Positions 45,707 to 56,214 are shown, counted from the first letter of the stretch. The stretch is 64,000 nt of DNA from Rhodocyclaceae bacterium (GCA_028687645.1 JAQTZQ010000002.1:1-64000); one strand, 5' to 3'. Notes: generated by a model from the sequence alone, not told the origin. Program-made: numbers and translations.

Positions 45707-46478
45707 GATGATTCATCCGACCGCCATTGTTGATCCCGCAGCCAAAATCGGCGCGCACGTCAAGATCGGCCCTTACTCGATCATCGGCCCGCATGTCGAG
45801 ATCGGTGAGCATACGACCATTGGTCCGCATGTCGTCATTAAAGGCCACACGCGAATTGGTCGCGAGAACCAGATTTTCCAGTTTTCGTCGCTGGGCGAGG
45901 TGCCACAGGACAAAAAATACGCCGGCGAACCGACGCGGCTTGAAATCGGTGATCGCAATACGATTCGTGAATTCTGCACCCTGAATCTAGGCACCGCGCA
46001 GGATGCCGGGGTGACGCGTATCGGTGACGACAACTGGATCATGGCTTATGTGCATATCGCCCATGATTGCCAGGTGGGCAACAAAACAACCTTTGCCAAT
46101 AATGCCCAACTGGCCGGGCATGTGGTGGTCGAGGACTGGGCAATTCTCGGCGGTTACACCGGCGTGCATCAATTTTGCCGCGTTGGCGCGCATGTCATGA
46201 CGGCGGTCGGCACCGTGGTTTTGCAGGATGTTCCGCCTTATCTGATGGCAGCCGGCAATACCGCACAGCCTTATGGCATCAACGTTGAAGGCCTGAAGCG
46301 GCGTGGCTTTACCGCTGACTCGCTGACTGCGCTCAAGCGTGCTTACCGTACCTTGTACAAATCGGGTCTGTTGCTCGAAGAAGCCAAACTCAAACTGGCT
46401 GAAGAGGCCAAAACGCAGCCGGATGTTCAGCGCTTTGTTGATTTTCTGGCGGTTTCCAAGCGCGGCATTATTCGCTGA
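45699..46478 (+). CDS. lpxA: UDP-N-acetylglucosamine O-acyltransferase
   Basis: 259 residues from ATG 45699; ATG 45708 and GTG 45687 are alternatives. First step of lipid A synthesis. Hexapeptide beta-helix ([20 protein letters not shown]), catalytic His in [15 protein letters not shown] region, and C-terminal helical domain ([15 protein letters not shown]). Its last base overlaps the ATG of lpxB. Confidence 0.96.
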   Translation: MSEMIHPTAIVDPAAKIGAHVKIGPYSIIGPHVEIGEHTTIGPHVVIKGHTRIGRENQIFQFSSLGEVPQDKKYAGEPTRLEIGDRNTIREFCTLNLGTAQDAGVTRIGDDNWIMAYVHIAHDCQVGNKTTFANNAQLAGHVVVEDWAILGGYTGVHQFCRVGAHVMTAVGTVVLQDVPPYLMAAGNTAQPYGINVEGLKRRGFTADSLTALKRAYRTLYKSGLLLEEAKLKLAEEAKTQPDVQRFVDFLAVSKRGIIR

Positions 46479-47626
46479 TGGGTAGCGTCGTGCGCATCGC
46501 CATGGTGGCAGGCGAGGCCTCCGGTGACCTCTTGGCCAGCCATTTGATGGCCGCGCTCAAGGCCAAACTGCCGAATGCCGTATTTTTCGGCATTGGCGGC
46601 CCGCGCATGGAAGCACAAGGTTTTGACGCCTGGTGGCCGATGGAAAAGCTCTCAGTTATGGGCTATGTCGACGCCCTCAAGCATTACCGCGAAATTTCCG
46701 GCATTCGTCGGCAGTTGAAAAAGCGGCTGCTTGATCTCCGGCCAGATATTTTTATCGGTGTCGATGCGCCGGACTTCAATCTGGGACTGGAGACTAATCT
46801 CAAAGCAGCAGGGGTCAAGACCATTCACTACGTCAGCCCCTCGATCTGGGCCTGGCGCGGTGGGCGGATCAAGAAGATTGCCAAGGCAGTCGACCGAGTC
46901 CTGGCGCTGTTCCCCATGGAGCCGCCACTTTACGAAAAGGAGCGGATTCCGGTGACCTATGTCGGGCATCCACTGGCCGATATTATTCCACTGAAAACCG
47001 ACAAATTGCTTGTGCGTGAAAAGCTCGCCATGCCGCGTGATATGCCGATCTTTGCCTTGCTGCCGGGGAGTCGTAAAGGCGAGCTGGATAAAATGGCCGA
47101 GACCTTCGTTCAAACTGCAAAAATCATTCGCGAACGCTTTTTGCCCAACGCCCTGTTTGTGGTGCCCTTTACCACTCGCGAAACACGTTTGCAATTTGAA
47201 ATGGCGATTTATACGCAACAGGCCAGTGATGTACCTTTCAGACTGTTATTTGGCCACGCTCAGGACGCCCTGGGTGCTGCTGACGTATCGCTGGTGGCCA
47301 GTGGCACCGCAACCCTGGAGGCTGCGCTGATCAAGCGACCGATGGTGATTACCTACAAAATCGCCAAGCTGTCGTACTGGATCATGAAGCGCATGGCCTA
47401 TCAGCCGTTTGTCGGGCTGCCCAATATTCTCGCCGGACGTTCAGTGGTGCCGGAAATTCTGCAAAACGAGGCAACGCCGGAAAATCTCGCCGAGGTGCTG
47501 GTTAAGTTGTACGAAGACAAGGAAAACGCCGAGGCGGTAGCGGAGGCCTTTACCGAAATTCATCTTCAATTGCGCCAAAACACTGCCGAGAAGGCCGCCA
47601 ACGCGGTCATTGAATGCCTGAACTGA
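46478..47626 (+). CDS. lpxB: Lipid A disaccharide synthase
   Basis: 382 residues. Joins UDP-2,3-diacylglucosamine and lipid X. GT-B fold of family GT19: [17 protein letters not shown] at the start, [24 protein letters not shown] segment ([11 protein letters not shown]) and [10 protein letters not shown]. Overlaps rnhB by 13 bases. Confidence 0.96.
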   Translation: MGSVVRIAMVAGEASGDLLASHLMAALKAKLPNAVFFGIGGPRMEAQGFDAWWPMEKLSVMGYVDALKHYREISGIRRQLKKRLLDLRPDIFIGVDAPDFNLGLETNLKAAGVKTIHYVSPSIWAWRGGRIKKIAKAVDRVLALFPMEPPLYEKERIPVTYVGHPLADIIPLKTDKLLVREKLAMPRDMPIFALLPGSRKGELDKMAETFVQTAKIIRERFLPNALFVVPFTTRETRLQFEMAIYTQQASDVPFRLLFGHAQDALGAADVSLVASGTATLEAALIKRPMVITYKIAKLSYWIMKRMAYQPFVGLPNILAGRSVVPEILQNEATPENLAEVLVKLYEDKENAEAVAEAFTEIHLQLRQNTAEKAANAVIECLN

Positions 47627-48204
47627 TCGTTCCAGCGGGGCTGGTTTGCGGTATTGATGAAGCGGGTCGTGGCCCGCTGGCGGGATCGGTGGTTGCAGCC
47701 GCAGTTATTCTTGACCCACTGCGCCCCATCGCTGGCCTCAACGACTCCAAAAAACTTAGCGAAAAGAAGCGCGATGCGCTGGCGCTGCTGATTCGCGAAC
47801 GGGCCATTGCCTGGTCTGTGGCCTCGGCCTCGATTGAAGAAATCGATCGTTTGAATATCCTGCACGCCACCATGCTTGCCATGCAGCGGGCGGTTGCTGG
47901 ATTGGCGGTACGCCCGGTCAGCGCCATGGTGGACGGCAATCGTTGCCCGAAACTCGATATCCCTTGCGAGGCGGTGATCAAAGGCGATGGCAAAATTGCC
48001 TCAATCGCCGCTGCTTCAATTTTGGCCAAGACCGTGCGCGATGCCGAAATGCTGGTTTTGCATGCGCAATACCCGATGTACGGATTTGATCGTCACATGG
48101 GCTATCCGACTGCAGCGCATTTCAAGGCGCTCGAAGAGCATGGCGCCTCACCAGTCCATCGGCGTAGTTTTGGCCCGGTTGCCCGCCAGCTTTCTCTGTT
48201 ATGA
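47614..48204 (+). CDS. rnhB: Ribonuclease HII
   Basis: 196 residues. Cuts RNA in RNA-DNA hybrids, including single misplaced ribonucleotides. [20 protein letters not shown] has the DEAGRGP motif with two catalytic acidic residues, and [17 protein letters not shown] the others. Typical neighbour of lpxB. Overlaps the next gene by 4 bases. Confidence 0.96.
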   Translation: MPELIVPAGLVCGIDEAGRGPLAGSVVAAAVILDPLRPIAGLNDSKKLSEKKRDALALLIRERAIAWSVASASIEEIDRLNILHATMLAMQRAVAGLAVRPVSAMVDGNRCPKLDIPCEAVIKGDGKIASIAAASILAKTVRDAEMLVLHAQYPMYGFDRHMGYPTAAHFKALEEHGASPVHRRSFGPVARQLSLL

Positions 48205-48974
48205 AACTGATCCAGTCGCGCGACAACCCGTTTTTCAAGTCACTCAAGCGCCTGGCCGAATCCGGGCGCGAGCGGCGCAAAGCCGGGCAGACTTTGCTGG
48301 ATGGCATGCACTTGGTTGAAGCTTACGAGGCTGCATTTGGCCCGGTTGATTCGCTGATGGTGACCGAATCGGCGCTGAAGCCCGGTAGCGAAATTGCCGC
48401 ATTTATCGCCGGACGGGAAACCGTGGTGCTGGCTGATAGCCTGATGCGTGATCTCGGTTTGGTCGAGTCACCGAGTGGTTTGCTGGCACTTGCCAAGGTG
48501 CCAAGCGCAATTGTTACGGTCAACGCCGAAATTGACGCCATTTTGTTGGACCAGGTGCAAGACCCTGGCAATGTCGGGACTTTGCTCAGGACCGCAGCCG
48601 CCGCCGGTATCAAGCAAGCCTTGCTCTCGCCCGGTTGCGCGGGGGCTTGGTCGCCAAAGGTGTTGCGCGCAGGACAAGGCGCGCATTTTGCCCTGACGAT
48701 ACACGAAGAGGCCGATCTCGCTGGTTTCATTGCCGAGTATCAGGGCTCGACCGCCGTTACCACCTTGGGCGAGGCGATCTCGCTGTATGAAGCGCGTTGG
48801 GCTGGCCCGCTGGCTTGGGTTTTTGGTGCCGAAGGGCAGGGCGTGCGCCCTGAACTGCTGGCCGCGGCTCAACTCAGAATCCGGATTCCGATGCCGGGTG
48901 CGGTGGAATCGCTGAATGTCGCAGCGGCAGCAGCCATTTGTTTGTTTGAGGCGGTACGGCGGCGGTTGGGTTAG
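48201..48974 (+). CDS. SpoU/TrmH-family RNA methyltransferase
   Basis: 257 residues. N-terminal substrate-binding domain (ISR-like start [19 protein letters not shown]), then a SPOUT domain with the trefoil knot: [20 protein letters not shown] (motif 1), [14 protein letters not shown] (motif 2) and [18 protein letters not shown] (motif 3). 2'-O-ribose methylation of rRNA or tRNA is the family activity; the exact target (RlmB-like or other) is not clear. Confidence 0.92.
   Translation: MKLIQSRDNPFFKSLKRLAESGRERRKAGQTLLDGMHLVEAYEAAFGPVDSLMVTESALKPGSEIAAFIAGRETVVLADSLMRDLGLVESPSGLLALAKVPSAIVTVNAEIDAILLDQVQDPGNVGTLLRTAAAAGIKQALLSPGCAGAWSPKVLRAGQGAHFALTIHEEADLAGFIAEYQGSTAVTTLGEAISLYEARWAGPLAWVFGAEGQGVRPELLAAAQLRIRIPMPGAVESLNVAAAAAICLFEAVRRRLG
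48512..48546 (+). repeat. Dispersed USS-like repeat, copy 11
   Basis: TTGTTACGGTCAAC, then AAATT, GACGCC and ATTTTGT. In the linker before the SPOUT domain of the RNA methyltransferase, where it encodes IVTVNAEI. Confidence 0.78.
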
Positions 48975-49009
48975 TCTTTAGCGGATTGGCTCAACAAAAG
49001 TGGCGTCAG

Positions 49010-49807
49010 TCACTTGAGTCCCATGCGAGCGGCAAAGCCAATCAATTGCGCATCACCATCGGCCTTCAGTTTTTCAAGCACCCTTGAGCGATAAGTTGAA
49101 ATACTTTTTTTGCTCAGATCGAGACGGGTGGCTGTTGCTGCGTTGCGTTCCCCGCGAACAATACCCATCAAGACTTCAAGTTCGCGGTTTGATAGCGATT
49201 GCAAAAGTGCCGCATCTGACTGATGGGTTCGTTGTGGCTGAATTGCTTGCAAGCTCATCTCAGATTCAGTGCTCGGGAATGGCTGCTCTATCATCAACGT
49301 TCGATTGATTTCCGTTGCAAATGTTTGTAACTGGGCAAGTGCAGCACTGAGTTCTTTTTGCTTTGACAAGGACTCCATTTCAGCGAGTCGTTGCTCGGTA
49401 ATATTTGCATGAATGACCACGACTTCTCTTGGCTTGGAACGAGGAAGCGGTTTCACTTTCATTGAAAACCACCGTCGCTGATTCGGGCTGTGGCAAGGAT
49501 ATTCAAGGCAAAACTCTTTCTTTTTGCCACCCAGTACGGCTTTTATTCCTTCGTAGGCCAAAATGGCTGATTCTGATGTCGGCCCGGAGGTTTCCAAACA
49601 GACGTCGAGATAACTCGAACCTATGCTCACCTTCTGCGCATGGCTTCCGTCAACCAGCGGATTTTTATTGGCAAAATCACGCCAGGATTTGTTTGTCGTG
49701 ATGATGAATCCCTGATGGTCGAGCACAGCAACATTGGCCTCTATGGTATCCAATGCTTTTGCCGCTCGCTCGATTTCTCTGGCTTTGGAATCACGTTCGA
49801 TTTTCAT
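49010..49807 (-). CDS. PAS-LuxR transcriptional regulator
   Basis: 265 residues. N-terminal PAS domain (about 15-140; VAVLDHQGFIITTNKSWRDFA at its start and REVVVIHANITEQRLAEME at its end), a short coiled-coil linker, and a LuxR-type helix-turn-helix at the C-terminus (LSNRELEVLMGIVRGERNAATA ... LDLSKKSISTYRSRVLEKLK, read as separate motifs). No receiver domain, so it responds to its own PAS ligand, not to phosphorylation. Divergent from the sensor kinase at 49982. Confidence 0.88.
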   Translation of the reverse strand: MKIERDSKAREIERAAKALDTIEANVAVLDHQGFIITTNKSWRDFANKNPLVDGSHAQKVSIGSSYLDVCLETSGPTSESAILAYEGIKAVLGGKKKEFCLEYPCHSPNQRRWFSMKVKPLPRSKPREVVVIHANITEQRLAEMESLSKQKELSAALAQLQTFATEINRTLMIEQPFPSTESEMSLQAIQPQRTHQSDAALLQSLSNRELEVLMGIVRGERNAATATRLDLSKKSISTYRSRVLEKLKADGDAQLIGFAARMGLK

Positions 49808-49834
49808 ATCATTTTTTGAAAAAATAGTAGGACA

Positions 49835-49847
49835 TGTCTGACAGACA
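49835..49847. promoter_or_regulatory. Palindrome upstream of the PAS-LuxR gene
   Basis: TGTCTG-A-CAGACA, a perfect 6-bp inverted repeat about 30 bases before the start of the PAS-LuxR gene. The 174-base divergent region also contains TTGACA at 49939-49944 and a short GTAGC/GCTAC repeat at 49864-49877. A binding role is inferred only. Confidence 0.35.
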
Positions 49848-49981
49848 AATTATAACGATAAGTGTAGCCTTCGCTACCTGAAGTACGCTGTAGCAAAGGC
49901 GATCATTGAGTCTGCAATTGCCTGAATATGGCGATTTTTTGACAAAAATATCGAACACACTCCATTTTCGTCAATCATTCA

Positions 49982-52516
49982 ATGGCAACAAAGACCTCTC
50001 GATTCAGCCCGCTCAGTGGTGTGGCAATGCTCTTGCTCATTCTCGGCGCAGTCATGGCGCTTAATCTGTACCAGGAATGGCAGCGCACGCTGAAACGGGA
50101 ACAAGACAAGCTCATCACCCAGGCTCGGGTTATTCAGATGAATATTGCCGATAACCTGCAATCTGTGAATGCTGTTCTTGTCGCCTTGAGTAATGATTCG
50201 TCGACACGCAAGGCCGATAGCGAGCTTAATCAGCATCTGCAACTTATCGGCCAAGCCATGCCAGCCATGCGAACACTGCTGGTCGTCGATGCCGAGGGTG
50301 TTATTCGTGCCTCAAATCGGAGCGAAGTGATTGGTAAGGATGTCAGTCATCGAGACTATTTCCAGGTACCGAAGAATCATCCCCAGGCCGATACTTTCTA
50401 TATCTCACCACCGTTTCGCACCTTGCTGGGTACATTTACCATCAATGTCACCCGCACCATGACGGGGCCAGACGGCAAATTCATGGGAGTAGTTTCCGCC
50501 GGACTAGACCCTGCTTACTTCAGCACCCTGCTGGAGTCTGTGCGTTATGCCCCGGATATGTGGGTTGCCATCACCCACGATGCTGGCGAAATTTTCATGA
50601 CGCTCCCGGAGAAAGAAGGGGCGCTTGGCAAAAATCTTGCCCGAGCGGAGACCTTCTTCTCCCAACATCAGGCAAGTCGCAAAACAATCAGCACACACCA
50701 AGGCTTATCTTTCATCACCAATCAGCCGCAGATACTGATCTGGGCAACGGTTACCGCAAACAACATCAAGCAGGATCATCCGCTGTTGATTGCCGTGGCT
50801 CGCGATGATCTTGAGGTCTTTGCGGTTTGGCGTCGGGATGCCTTAATCCAGGGCGGCCTTTACGCAATCCTCGTTATCAGTCTGTTGCTCGGAGTTGTCC
50901 GATTGAACCGCAGCCAGCGCAAATTTGATCTCAAAGAGGAGGCGAGTGCCCAATCGCTGCATGAGAAAGTTCAAGAACTAGACATGATTCTTGACAACTC
51001 CAGCGTCGGAATCGCCTTTCTCAAGCGGCGGCGGATTCTTTGGCTAAACAAGCGGATGCTTGAAATGTTTGGCTACACGATGGAAGAAACCCTGAATCAG
51101 ACGACTGCGATGCTCTACCCCTCGCAGCAAGCTTACGAAGATTTTGGTCATTGTGCCTATGTGGAAATTACTGCCGGGCGGCGTTTTGCCGCCGAACTGC
51201 CAATGCGACGCCATGATGGGACAGCGATTTGGGTGCGTGTTTCCGGCCAATCAACCCCTAACGATTATTCTGCGGGTGACAGTATTTGGGTGCTTGAGGA
51301 CATTAGTGAACGCAAGAAACAAGAAGTTGAACTAGAAGGATACCGCGCCAATCTGGAAGACTTGGTCAAGGAAAGAACCAAGGCGCTGATGCAAACCGAG
51401 GCGCGTACCAGCCATATTCTGGATTCAAGTGCCGATGGCTTGTATGGAACGGATATGCAAGGCCGCATCACTTTCATCAACCCTGCCGCTTGCAAGATGC
51501 TTGGCTACTCATCCGAGCAAGCGATCGGAAAGGATGCTCACCCCCTTTTCCATCACTCATACCCAGACGGAAAGCCTTACCCAGAAATGTTTTGCCCCAA
51601 CTTGGCTGCTTTGCAACAAGGCGAGGTCATACGCGTGGATAACGAGGTTTTTTGGCACGCCGATGGGCAGGCACTGCCGGTCATGTATAGCGTGCACCCG
51701 ATGTGGCACGAAGGAAAAATCATCGGTGCCGTTACCAGTTTTGTAGACGTCAGCGTGCAGCGTGCAGCAGCCCAAGCGCGAGAGCAGGCCTTGATGGCAG
51801 CAGAGACGCTAGCACGGATGAGAAGTGAATTTTTGTCGAATGTAAGCCATGAGTTGCGCACGCCGCTGAATGGCATTCTTGGTTTTGCCAGTATTGGTTA
51901 TCGCAATTATCAGAATGCCGACAAAGCACGCAATGCCTTTGCAAAAATTCAGGACTCTGGCAACCGTTTGTTTGAAGTGGTGAGCGATATTCTGGATTTT
52001 TCAGATATCGATACCGGCCAGCTAACCATCACGCAAACCAGGATTTCGCTATCTGAACTAATTGAACAAGTTGTTGAGGTGATTCATGATCGGGCACTCG
52101 CCAAGCATCTGGATTTGCTGTTAGATCTCTCACCGACCTTACCAAACGACTGCATTGGAGATCTCCTGCGCATTAAACAGGTACTGCTCAAGCTGTTATC
52201 GAATGCGGTCAAATTTACGGAAGCAGGCAGCGTGAGCTTATCAATCGCGCTGATCGGTGATCAATTGCAATTCCGGGTTAGCGATACGGGCATTGGCATC
52301 TCCAGCTCAGAATTGGAAGGCTTGTTTAATCCCTTCCAGCAGCTTGATGGCTCTGCCAGTAGAAAATTTGGCGGCACAGGGCTTGGCTTGGCCATCAGCC
52401 AACGACTAATAGAACTCATGGGTGGGGATATCCGCGTTGAAAGCCAGCCGGGTATCGGCACCGTCGTTGAATTTCACTTGCCCTACCTTAAAGCAGATCC
52501 TGAATTTTTCGCTTAG
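49982..52516 (+). CDS. Cache-PAS-PAS sensor histidine kinase
   Basis: 844 residues. TM helix near 12-32, periplasmic dCache sensor (about 35-285), TM near 290-308, two PAS domains (about 330-450 and 470-600; LDNSSVGIAFLKRRRILWLN and LDSSADGLYGTDMQGRITFIN), HisKA with SHELRTPLNG near 623, and HATPase with DTGIGIS and [10 protein letters not shown]. Unlike the kinase at the left edge it has no receiver domain, and no response-regulator gene with a receiver lies nearby. It may act through an unlinked regulator. Confidence 0.92.
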   Translation: MATKTSRFSPLSGVAMLLLILGAVMALNLYQEWQRTLKREQDKLITQARVIQMNIADNLQSVNAVLVALSNDSSTRKADSELNQHLQLIGQAMPAMRTLLVVDAEGVIRASNRSEVIGKDVSHRDYFQVPKNHPQADTFYISPPFRTLLGTFTINVTRTMTGPDGKFMGVVSAGLDPAYFSTLLESVRYAPDMWVAITHDAGEIFMTLPEKEGALGKNLARAETFFSQHQASRKTISTHQGLSFITNQPQILIWATVTANNIKQDHPLLIAVARDDLEVFAVWRRDALIQGGLYAILVISLLLGVVRLNRSQRKFDLKEEASAQSLHEKVQELDMILDNSSVGIAFLKRRRILWLNKRMLEMFGYTMEETLNQTTAMLYPSQQAYEDFGHCAYVEITAGRRFAAELPMRRHDGTAIWVRVSGQSTPNDYSAGDSIWVLEDISERKKQEVELEGYRANLEDLVKERTKALMQTEARTSHILDSSADGLYGTDMQGRITFINPAACKMLGYSSEQAIGKDAHPLFHHSYPDGKPYPEMFCPNLAALQQGEVIRVDNEVFWHADGQALPVMYSVHPMWHEGKIIGAVTSFVDVSVQRAAAQAREQALMAAETLARMRSEFLSNVSHELRTPLNGILGFASIGYRNYQNADKARNAFAKIQDSGNRLFEVVSDILDFSDIDTGQLTITQTRISLSELIEQVVEVIHDRALAKHLDLLLDLSPTLPNDCIGDLLRIKQVLLKLLSNAVKFTEAGSVSLSIALIGDQLQFRVSDTGIGISSSELEGLFNPFQQLDGSASRKFGGTGLGLAISQRLIELMGGDIRVESQPGIGTVVEFHLPYLKADPEFFA

Positions 52517-52543
52517 CCCTGTTTCTCATTGCTGGCGTGGTGC

Positions 52544-53362
52544 TCAGCGCAGGTTGAGCACCTGCAAAATCGTCGTCGAGATTTCTTCAATCGATTTGCT
52601 CGACGAATCAAGCCAGCGTATTCCTTCCCGCCGCATCATTTTTTCCGCTTCGGCGATTTCGTAGCGGCAGTTGGCCAGCGCGGCATATTTGCTGCCGGCG
52701 CGGCGTTCTTCGCGGATGGCATGGAGGCGGGCCGGTTGGATGGTCAAGCCAAATAATTTGCTGCGATGTTTTTCCAGCGTACTTGGCAGGCAACCGCGAT
52801 CGAAGTCTTCGGGAATGAGGGGGAAGTTGGAGACTTTCAGGCCAAATTGCATGGCCAGATAAAGCGAGGTTGGGGTTTTGCCGCAGCGTGATACGGCGAC
52901 CAGAATCACGTCTGAGGCGGCTAGGTCGCTATCGGTAATTCCGTCATCGTGGGCCAGGGTGTAGTTGATCGCTTCGATGCGTTTTTTGTAGTCGGTGCTA
53001 TCGGTCGCATCCCGCGAGCGGCCAACGGTATGGGTTGATTTGGCCCCTAGCTCTTTTTCCAGCGGTGCCAGAAAACTTTCGAAAAACGACACGTTGTAGC
53101 CATCGGCTTGATGAACAATCTCGGCGTGTTTCTGATTCACCAGCGTGGTGAACACAATCGGCCGGATGCCGTCCATTTCGGCTTGGGCGTTGATGCGGGC
53201 GAGCGCTTCACGCGCTTTGTCCACGTCGTCGAGAAAGGGAATGCGGATGTGTTTGAATTCGACGTTTTCGAATTGACTCAACAGGCTGTGACCCAGCGCT
53301 TCGGCGGTGAGGCCGGTGCTGTCGGAAACGAAAAATACGGTACGGGCAATAGGATTAGGCAT
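52544..53362 (-). CDS. ppsR: PEP synthase regulatory protein
   Basis: 272 residues of the DUF299/kinase-pyrophosphorylase family. Switches PEP synthase on and off by ADP-dependent phosphorylation and Pi-dependent dephosphorylation. [24 protein letters not shown] is the family start and [14 protein letters not shown] the P-loop-like segment. It follows ppc by 8 bases on the same strand. Its target gene ppsA begins at 63330. Confidence 0.94.
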   Translation of the reverse strand: MPNPIARTVFFVSDSTGLTAEALGHSLLSQFENVEFKHIRIPFLDDVDKAREALARINAQAEMDGIRPIVFTTLVNQKHAEIVHQADGYNVSFFESFLAPLEKELGAKSTHTVGRSRDATDSTDYKKRIEAINYTLAHDDGITDSDLAASDVILVAVSRCGKTPTSLYLAMQFGLKVSNFPLIPEDFDRGCLPSTLEKHRSKLFGLTIQPARLHAIREERRAGSKYAALANCRYEIAEAEKMMRREGIRWLDSSSKSIEEISTTILQVLNLR

Positions 53363-53370
53363 CCCTCATT

Positions 53371-56214
53371 TTATCCGCTATTTCTCAGCCCGGAAGCCAC
53401 GCCATTGATGGAAAGATGGATGCCGCGCGCCACGCGTTCGTCAGTTTCGCCGGCACGATGGCGCTTGAGCAGTTCGACCTGCAAATGGTTGAGTGGGTCG
53501 ATATAAGGCGAACGCAGTTGCAGCGAACGCTTGAGCATGGGGTTGTCGGCGAGGAAATCGTCCTGTTCGAGAATGGCCAGCAGGTGCTTTTTGGTCAGCG
53601 CCCATTCGGTCTTGATCTGGCTGAAAATGCGTTCACGCAGGCCGGCATCTTCGACCAATTCTGCATAACGCGAGGCGATGGCGAGGTCGGTTTTGGCCAG
53701 CACCATGTCCATGTTCGAGAGCAGGCTTTGGAAGAACGGCCAGGCTTTGACCATGCGGCGCAGGGTGGTCAGGCCGTCAGAATTTGCCGCTAAATAGCCG
53801 TCGACCGCAGCACCGAAGCCGTACCAGCCGGGCAGCATCAGGCGGCATTGCGCCCAGGAGAAAACCCAGGGAATGGCGCGCAGGTCTTCGATGCGCTCCG
53901 AGGCTTTGCGCGAGGCGGGGCGGCTGCCGATGTTGAGCAGGGCGATTTCGGAAACCACCGTCGATTGACGGAAATAGGTGGTGAAGCCCGGCGTTTCATA
54001 AACCAAACCGCGATAGGCGTTGAAGGCACGCAGCGAAAGTTCGTCCATCACGGCGTGGAACTGCTCGGCGGGTTCGACCTTGTTTTCGTGGTCGGTCAGG
54101 CTAGCTTCGAGCGTCGCGGCGAGTAGCACTTCGAGGTTGCGACGACCGGTGTCGGCGTTGCCGTATTTGGTCGAAATGACTTCGCCCTGTTCAGTCAGGC
54201 GGATCTGGCCGGAAACGGCGCCAGCCGGCTGGGCCAGGATGGCGTGATAGGTCGGGCCACCACCGCGACCCACCGAGCCGCCACGACCGTGGAACAGGCG
54301 CAGGCGAACGCCGTGCTGCTTGAAGACCTGGGCCAGTTCAATCTCGGCTTTGTAGAGTTCCCAGCCGGAAGTCAGGAAACCGCCGTCTTTGTTGGAGTCG
54401 GAATAGCCGAGCATGACTTCGTGTTCGTTGCCGAGGCCAGCGATCAGTTCGCGATAGGCCGGGATGGCGAAGATGGCGGCCATGGTGGCGGCGCTCTTTT
54501 GTAGGTCTTCGATGGTTTCGAAGAGGGGGATGATGTTGACGTCCAGGCGTGGCTGGCGAGACCCATCCCCACCCCGGCCCTCCCCTTGAAGGGGAGGGAG
54601 AGTATTTTTCCCGCCTTCACCCCCTTGAAGGGGAGGGAGTGAGGGCAATAGCAAGCCGGATTCTTTGAGCAGCAGCGCCAGTTCGAGCAAATCTGAGACG
54701 CCATCGGTCTTGGAGATGATGAAATTCGGCAGGGCCTCGACGCCATATTTTTGGCGCAACTCACGCGCCGCGAAGAAGATGGCGAGTTCGCCCTGCGTTT
54801 CTTCGGAATAGCTTAAATAAGGCGAATACAGTGGGCGCGGGGTGCTGATTTCGGCAATCAACAGATTGTTACGGTCAACCTCGGAAAGCGCCTCATAATT
54901 TGGGCAACGACCGGCGGCAGCGAGCAATTCTGCGACGCTGCGGGCATGGACCTCAGAGTTTTGGCGCAGATCAATCGGTGCCAGATGAAAGCCAAAAATC
55001 TGCACGCCACGCAGCAAGCGGCGCAAACGGCCACCGGCCAGATTGGCGCTACCGTTGAGTTTGAGTGAGTTGGCCAGCACCTTGAGGTCGCGGCGCAGGT
55101 CGTCGGATGCGGCATAAGCTTCGGCGTGGCCGATTTCATGGCGCAGCGGCTCAACTTTGTCCAGCGCCCTGGCGGTTGCCGCGACCCGGGCGTAGATGCC
55201 GGATAAAGCCTGGCGATACGGCTCATCGGCGCGTTGTGGGGAATGGTCAGTGGAGTGCTCGGCGAGCGCCAGCAAGTCGGGTGTGACCTTGATGAGCAAA
55301 TTGGATAGGGGCAATTCGCCGCCCAGCTCGTGGATTTCTTCAAGGTAATAATTGAGCGCGGCGGAGGATTGCAAACGCAGGGTTTCGCGCAGGATTTCAG
55401 CGGTCACGAAAGGGTTGCCATCGCGGTCGCCGCCGATCCAGCTACCAACACGGAAGAAGGGTGGCAGCGCCCAGATTTTTTCCGGGTAGCGTTTTTGTAG
55501 CTGTTGCGTGGCCTGAATGTAAAGGCGTGGCAACTCGGTAAAAAAGGTTTCCTTGAAATAGGTGATACCGTTTTTGACCTCATCGAGCACCTTGAGACGC
55601 ACCGGGCGCAGCATGCGCGACTGCCATAAAGTCAGGATGGAATTGGCGATCCCGAGGTCGTTTTCGGCTGATTCTTCCGGCGTCATTTGCAGGCGCTCGC
55701 GTTGGTCGAGCAGACGGGCGATATCGCGGTGATTGCGGATCAGGCTCTGACGCTGAACTTCAGTTGGGTGTGCGGTGAGCACCGGAGCAACGACGGCGTG
55801 GGCGAAAAAGTCGGCAATCGCCTCCGGCGAGACGGCTGCGGTCAACAGGGAATCCAGGGCAAAAATCAAACTGCCTTCGCGCGGCGGCGAGCCGACCAGA
55901 TCGTGGGCACGGCGACGGCGGATGTGGTGCTCGTCTTCAGCGATATTGGTCAGTTGTAAAAAGTAGCTAAAGGCACGCACCACAGCCTGCGTGGTGTCAC
56001 GCGGCAACGGGTCAAGCAGGGCGGCAAGCTCGCTGCGTGCGCTCTGGTCGCCATCACGGGCAAAACGCACCGCCGTTTGGCGCACGCGCTCGATAATCTC
56101 AAAAACCGCTTCGCCTTCTTGCTCGCGCACCGTATCGCCGAGGATGCGGCCAAGGTGTCTGATGTCGTTGCGCAGCGGTTCGTCTTTGTTGCTATCGAGC
56201 GCGTTGTCTAACAT
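53371..56214 (-). CDS. ppc: Phosphoenolpyruvate carboxylase with repeat-derived insertion
   Basis: 947 residues against 883 in E. coli. Fixes bicarbonate on PEP to give oxaloacetate. Catalytic His in VLTAHPTEVQRQSL (about 150) and the glycine loop HGRGGSVGRGGGP (about 645) are intact; the protein ends GVASGLRNSG, as usual. Between LLKESGLLLP and LDVNIIPLFETIEDL there is an insertion of about 30 residues (SLPPLQGGEGG, LPPLQGEGRGGDG) made by two palindromic repeats. It stays in frame and the loop there is surface-exposed in known structures, so activity is probably kept. Starts directly after the uspA stop. Confidence 0.95.
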   Translation of the reverse strand: MLDNALDSNKDEPLRNDIRHLGRILGDTVREQEGEAVFEIIERVRQTAVRFARDGDQSARSELAALLDPLPRDTTQAVVRAFSYFLQLTNIAEDEHHIRRRRAHDLVGSPPREGSLIFALDSLLTAAVSPEAIADFFAHAVVAPVLTAHPTEVQRQSLIRNHRDIARLLDQRERLQMTPEESAENDLGIANSILTLWQSRMLRPVRLKVLDEVKNGITYFKETFFTELPRLYIQATQQLQKRYPEKIWALPPFFRVGSWIGGDRDGNPFVTAEILRETLRLQSSAALNYYLEEIHELGGELPLSNLLIKVTPDLLALAEHSTDHSPQRADEPYRQALSGIYARVAATARALDKVEPLRHEIGHAEAYAASDDLRRDLKVLANSLKLNGSANLAGGRLRRLLRGVQIFGFHLAPIDLRQNSEVHARSVAELLAAAGRCPNYEALSEVDRNNLLIAEISTPRPLYSPYLSYSEETQGELAIFFAARELRQKYGVEALPNFIISKTDGVSDLLELALLLKESGLLLPSLPPLQGGEGGKNTLPPLQGEGRGGDGSRQPRLDVNIIPLFETIEDLQKSAATMAAIFAIPAYRELIAGLGNEHEVMLGYSDSNKDGGFLTSGWELYKAEIELAQVFKQHGVRLRLFHGRGGSVGRGGGPTYHAILAQPAGAVSGQIRLTEQGEVISTKYGNADTGRRNLEVLLAATLEASLTDHENKVEPAEQFHAVMDELSLRAFNAYRGLVYETPGFTTYFRQSTVVSEIALLNIGSRPASRKASERIEDLRAIPWVFSWAQCRLMLPGWYGFGAAVDGYLAANSDGLTTLRRMVKAWPFFQSLLSNMDMVLAKTDLAIASRYAELVEDAGLRERIFSQIKTEWALTKKHLLAILEQDDFLADNPMLKRSLQLRSPYIDPLNHLQVELLKRHRAGETDERVARGIHLSINGVASGLRNSG
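54562..54640. repeat. GC-rich palindromic repeat pair inside ppc
   Basis: CCCTCCCCTT-G-AAGGGGAGGG (54578-54598) and CCCCTT-G-AAGGGG (54621-54633), joined by about 22 bases. The whole piece is a multiple of three in effect and adds the LPPLQGEGRGGDG-type peptide to PEP carboxylase. Such C/G-rich palindromes are common intergenic repeats in betaproteobacteria. Confidence 0.85.
54866..54901 (+). repeat. Dispersed USS-like repeat, copy 12
   Basis: TTGTTACGGTCAAC, then AAA, a seven-base spacer and ATAATTT. Inside ppc, antisense; it encodes EVDRNNL. Confidence 0.72.
55834..55866 (+). repeat. Dispersed USS-like repeat, copy 13
   Basis: GGCTGCGGTCAAC, then AAT, CCAGGGC and AAAAAT. Inside the N-terminal part of ppc, antisense. 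Confidence 0.5.

Noticed and set aside
54541..54660. Possible frameshift or pseudogene in ppc
   Set aside because: The insertion keeps the frame and conserved blocks on both sides are intact with catalytic residues present.
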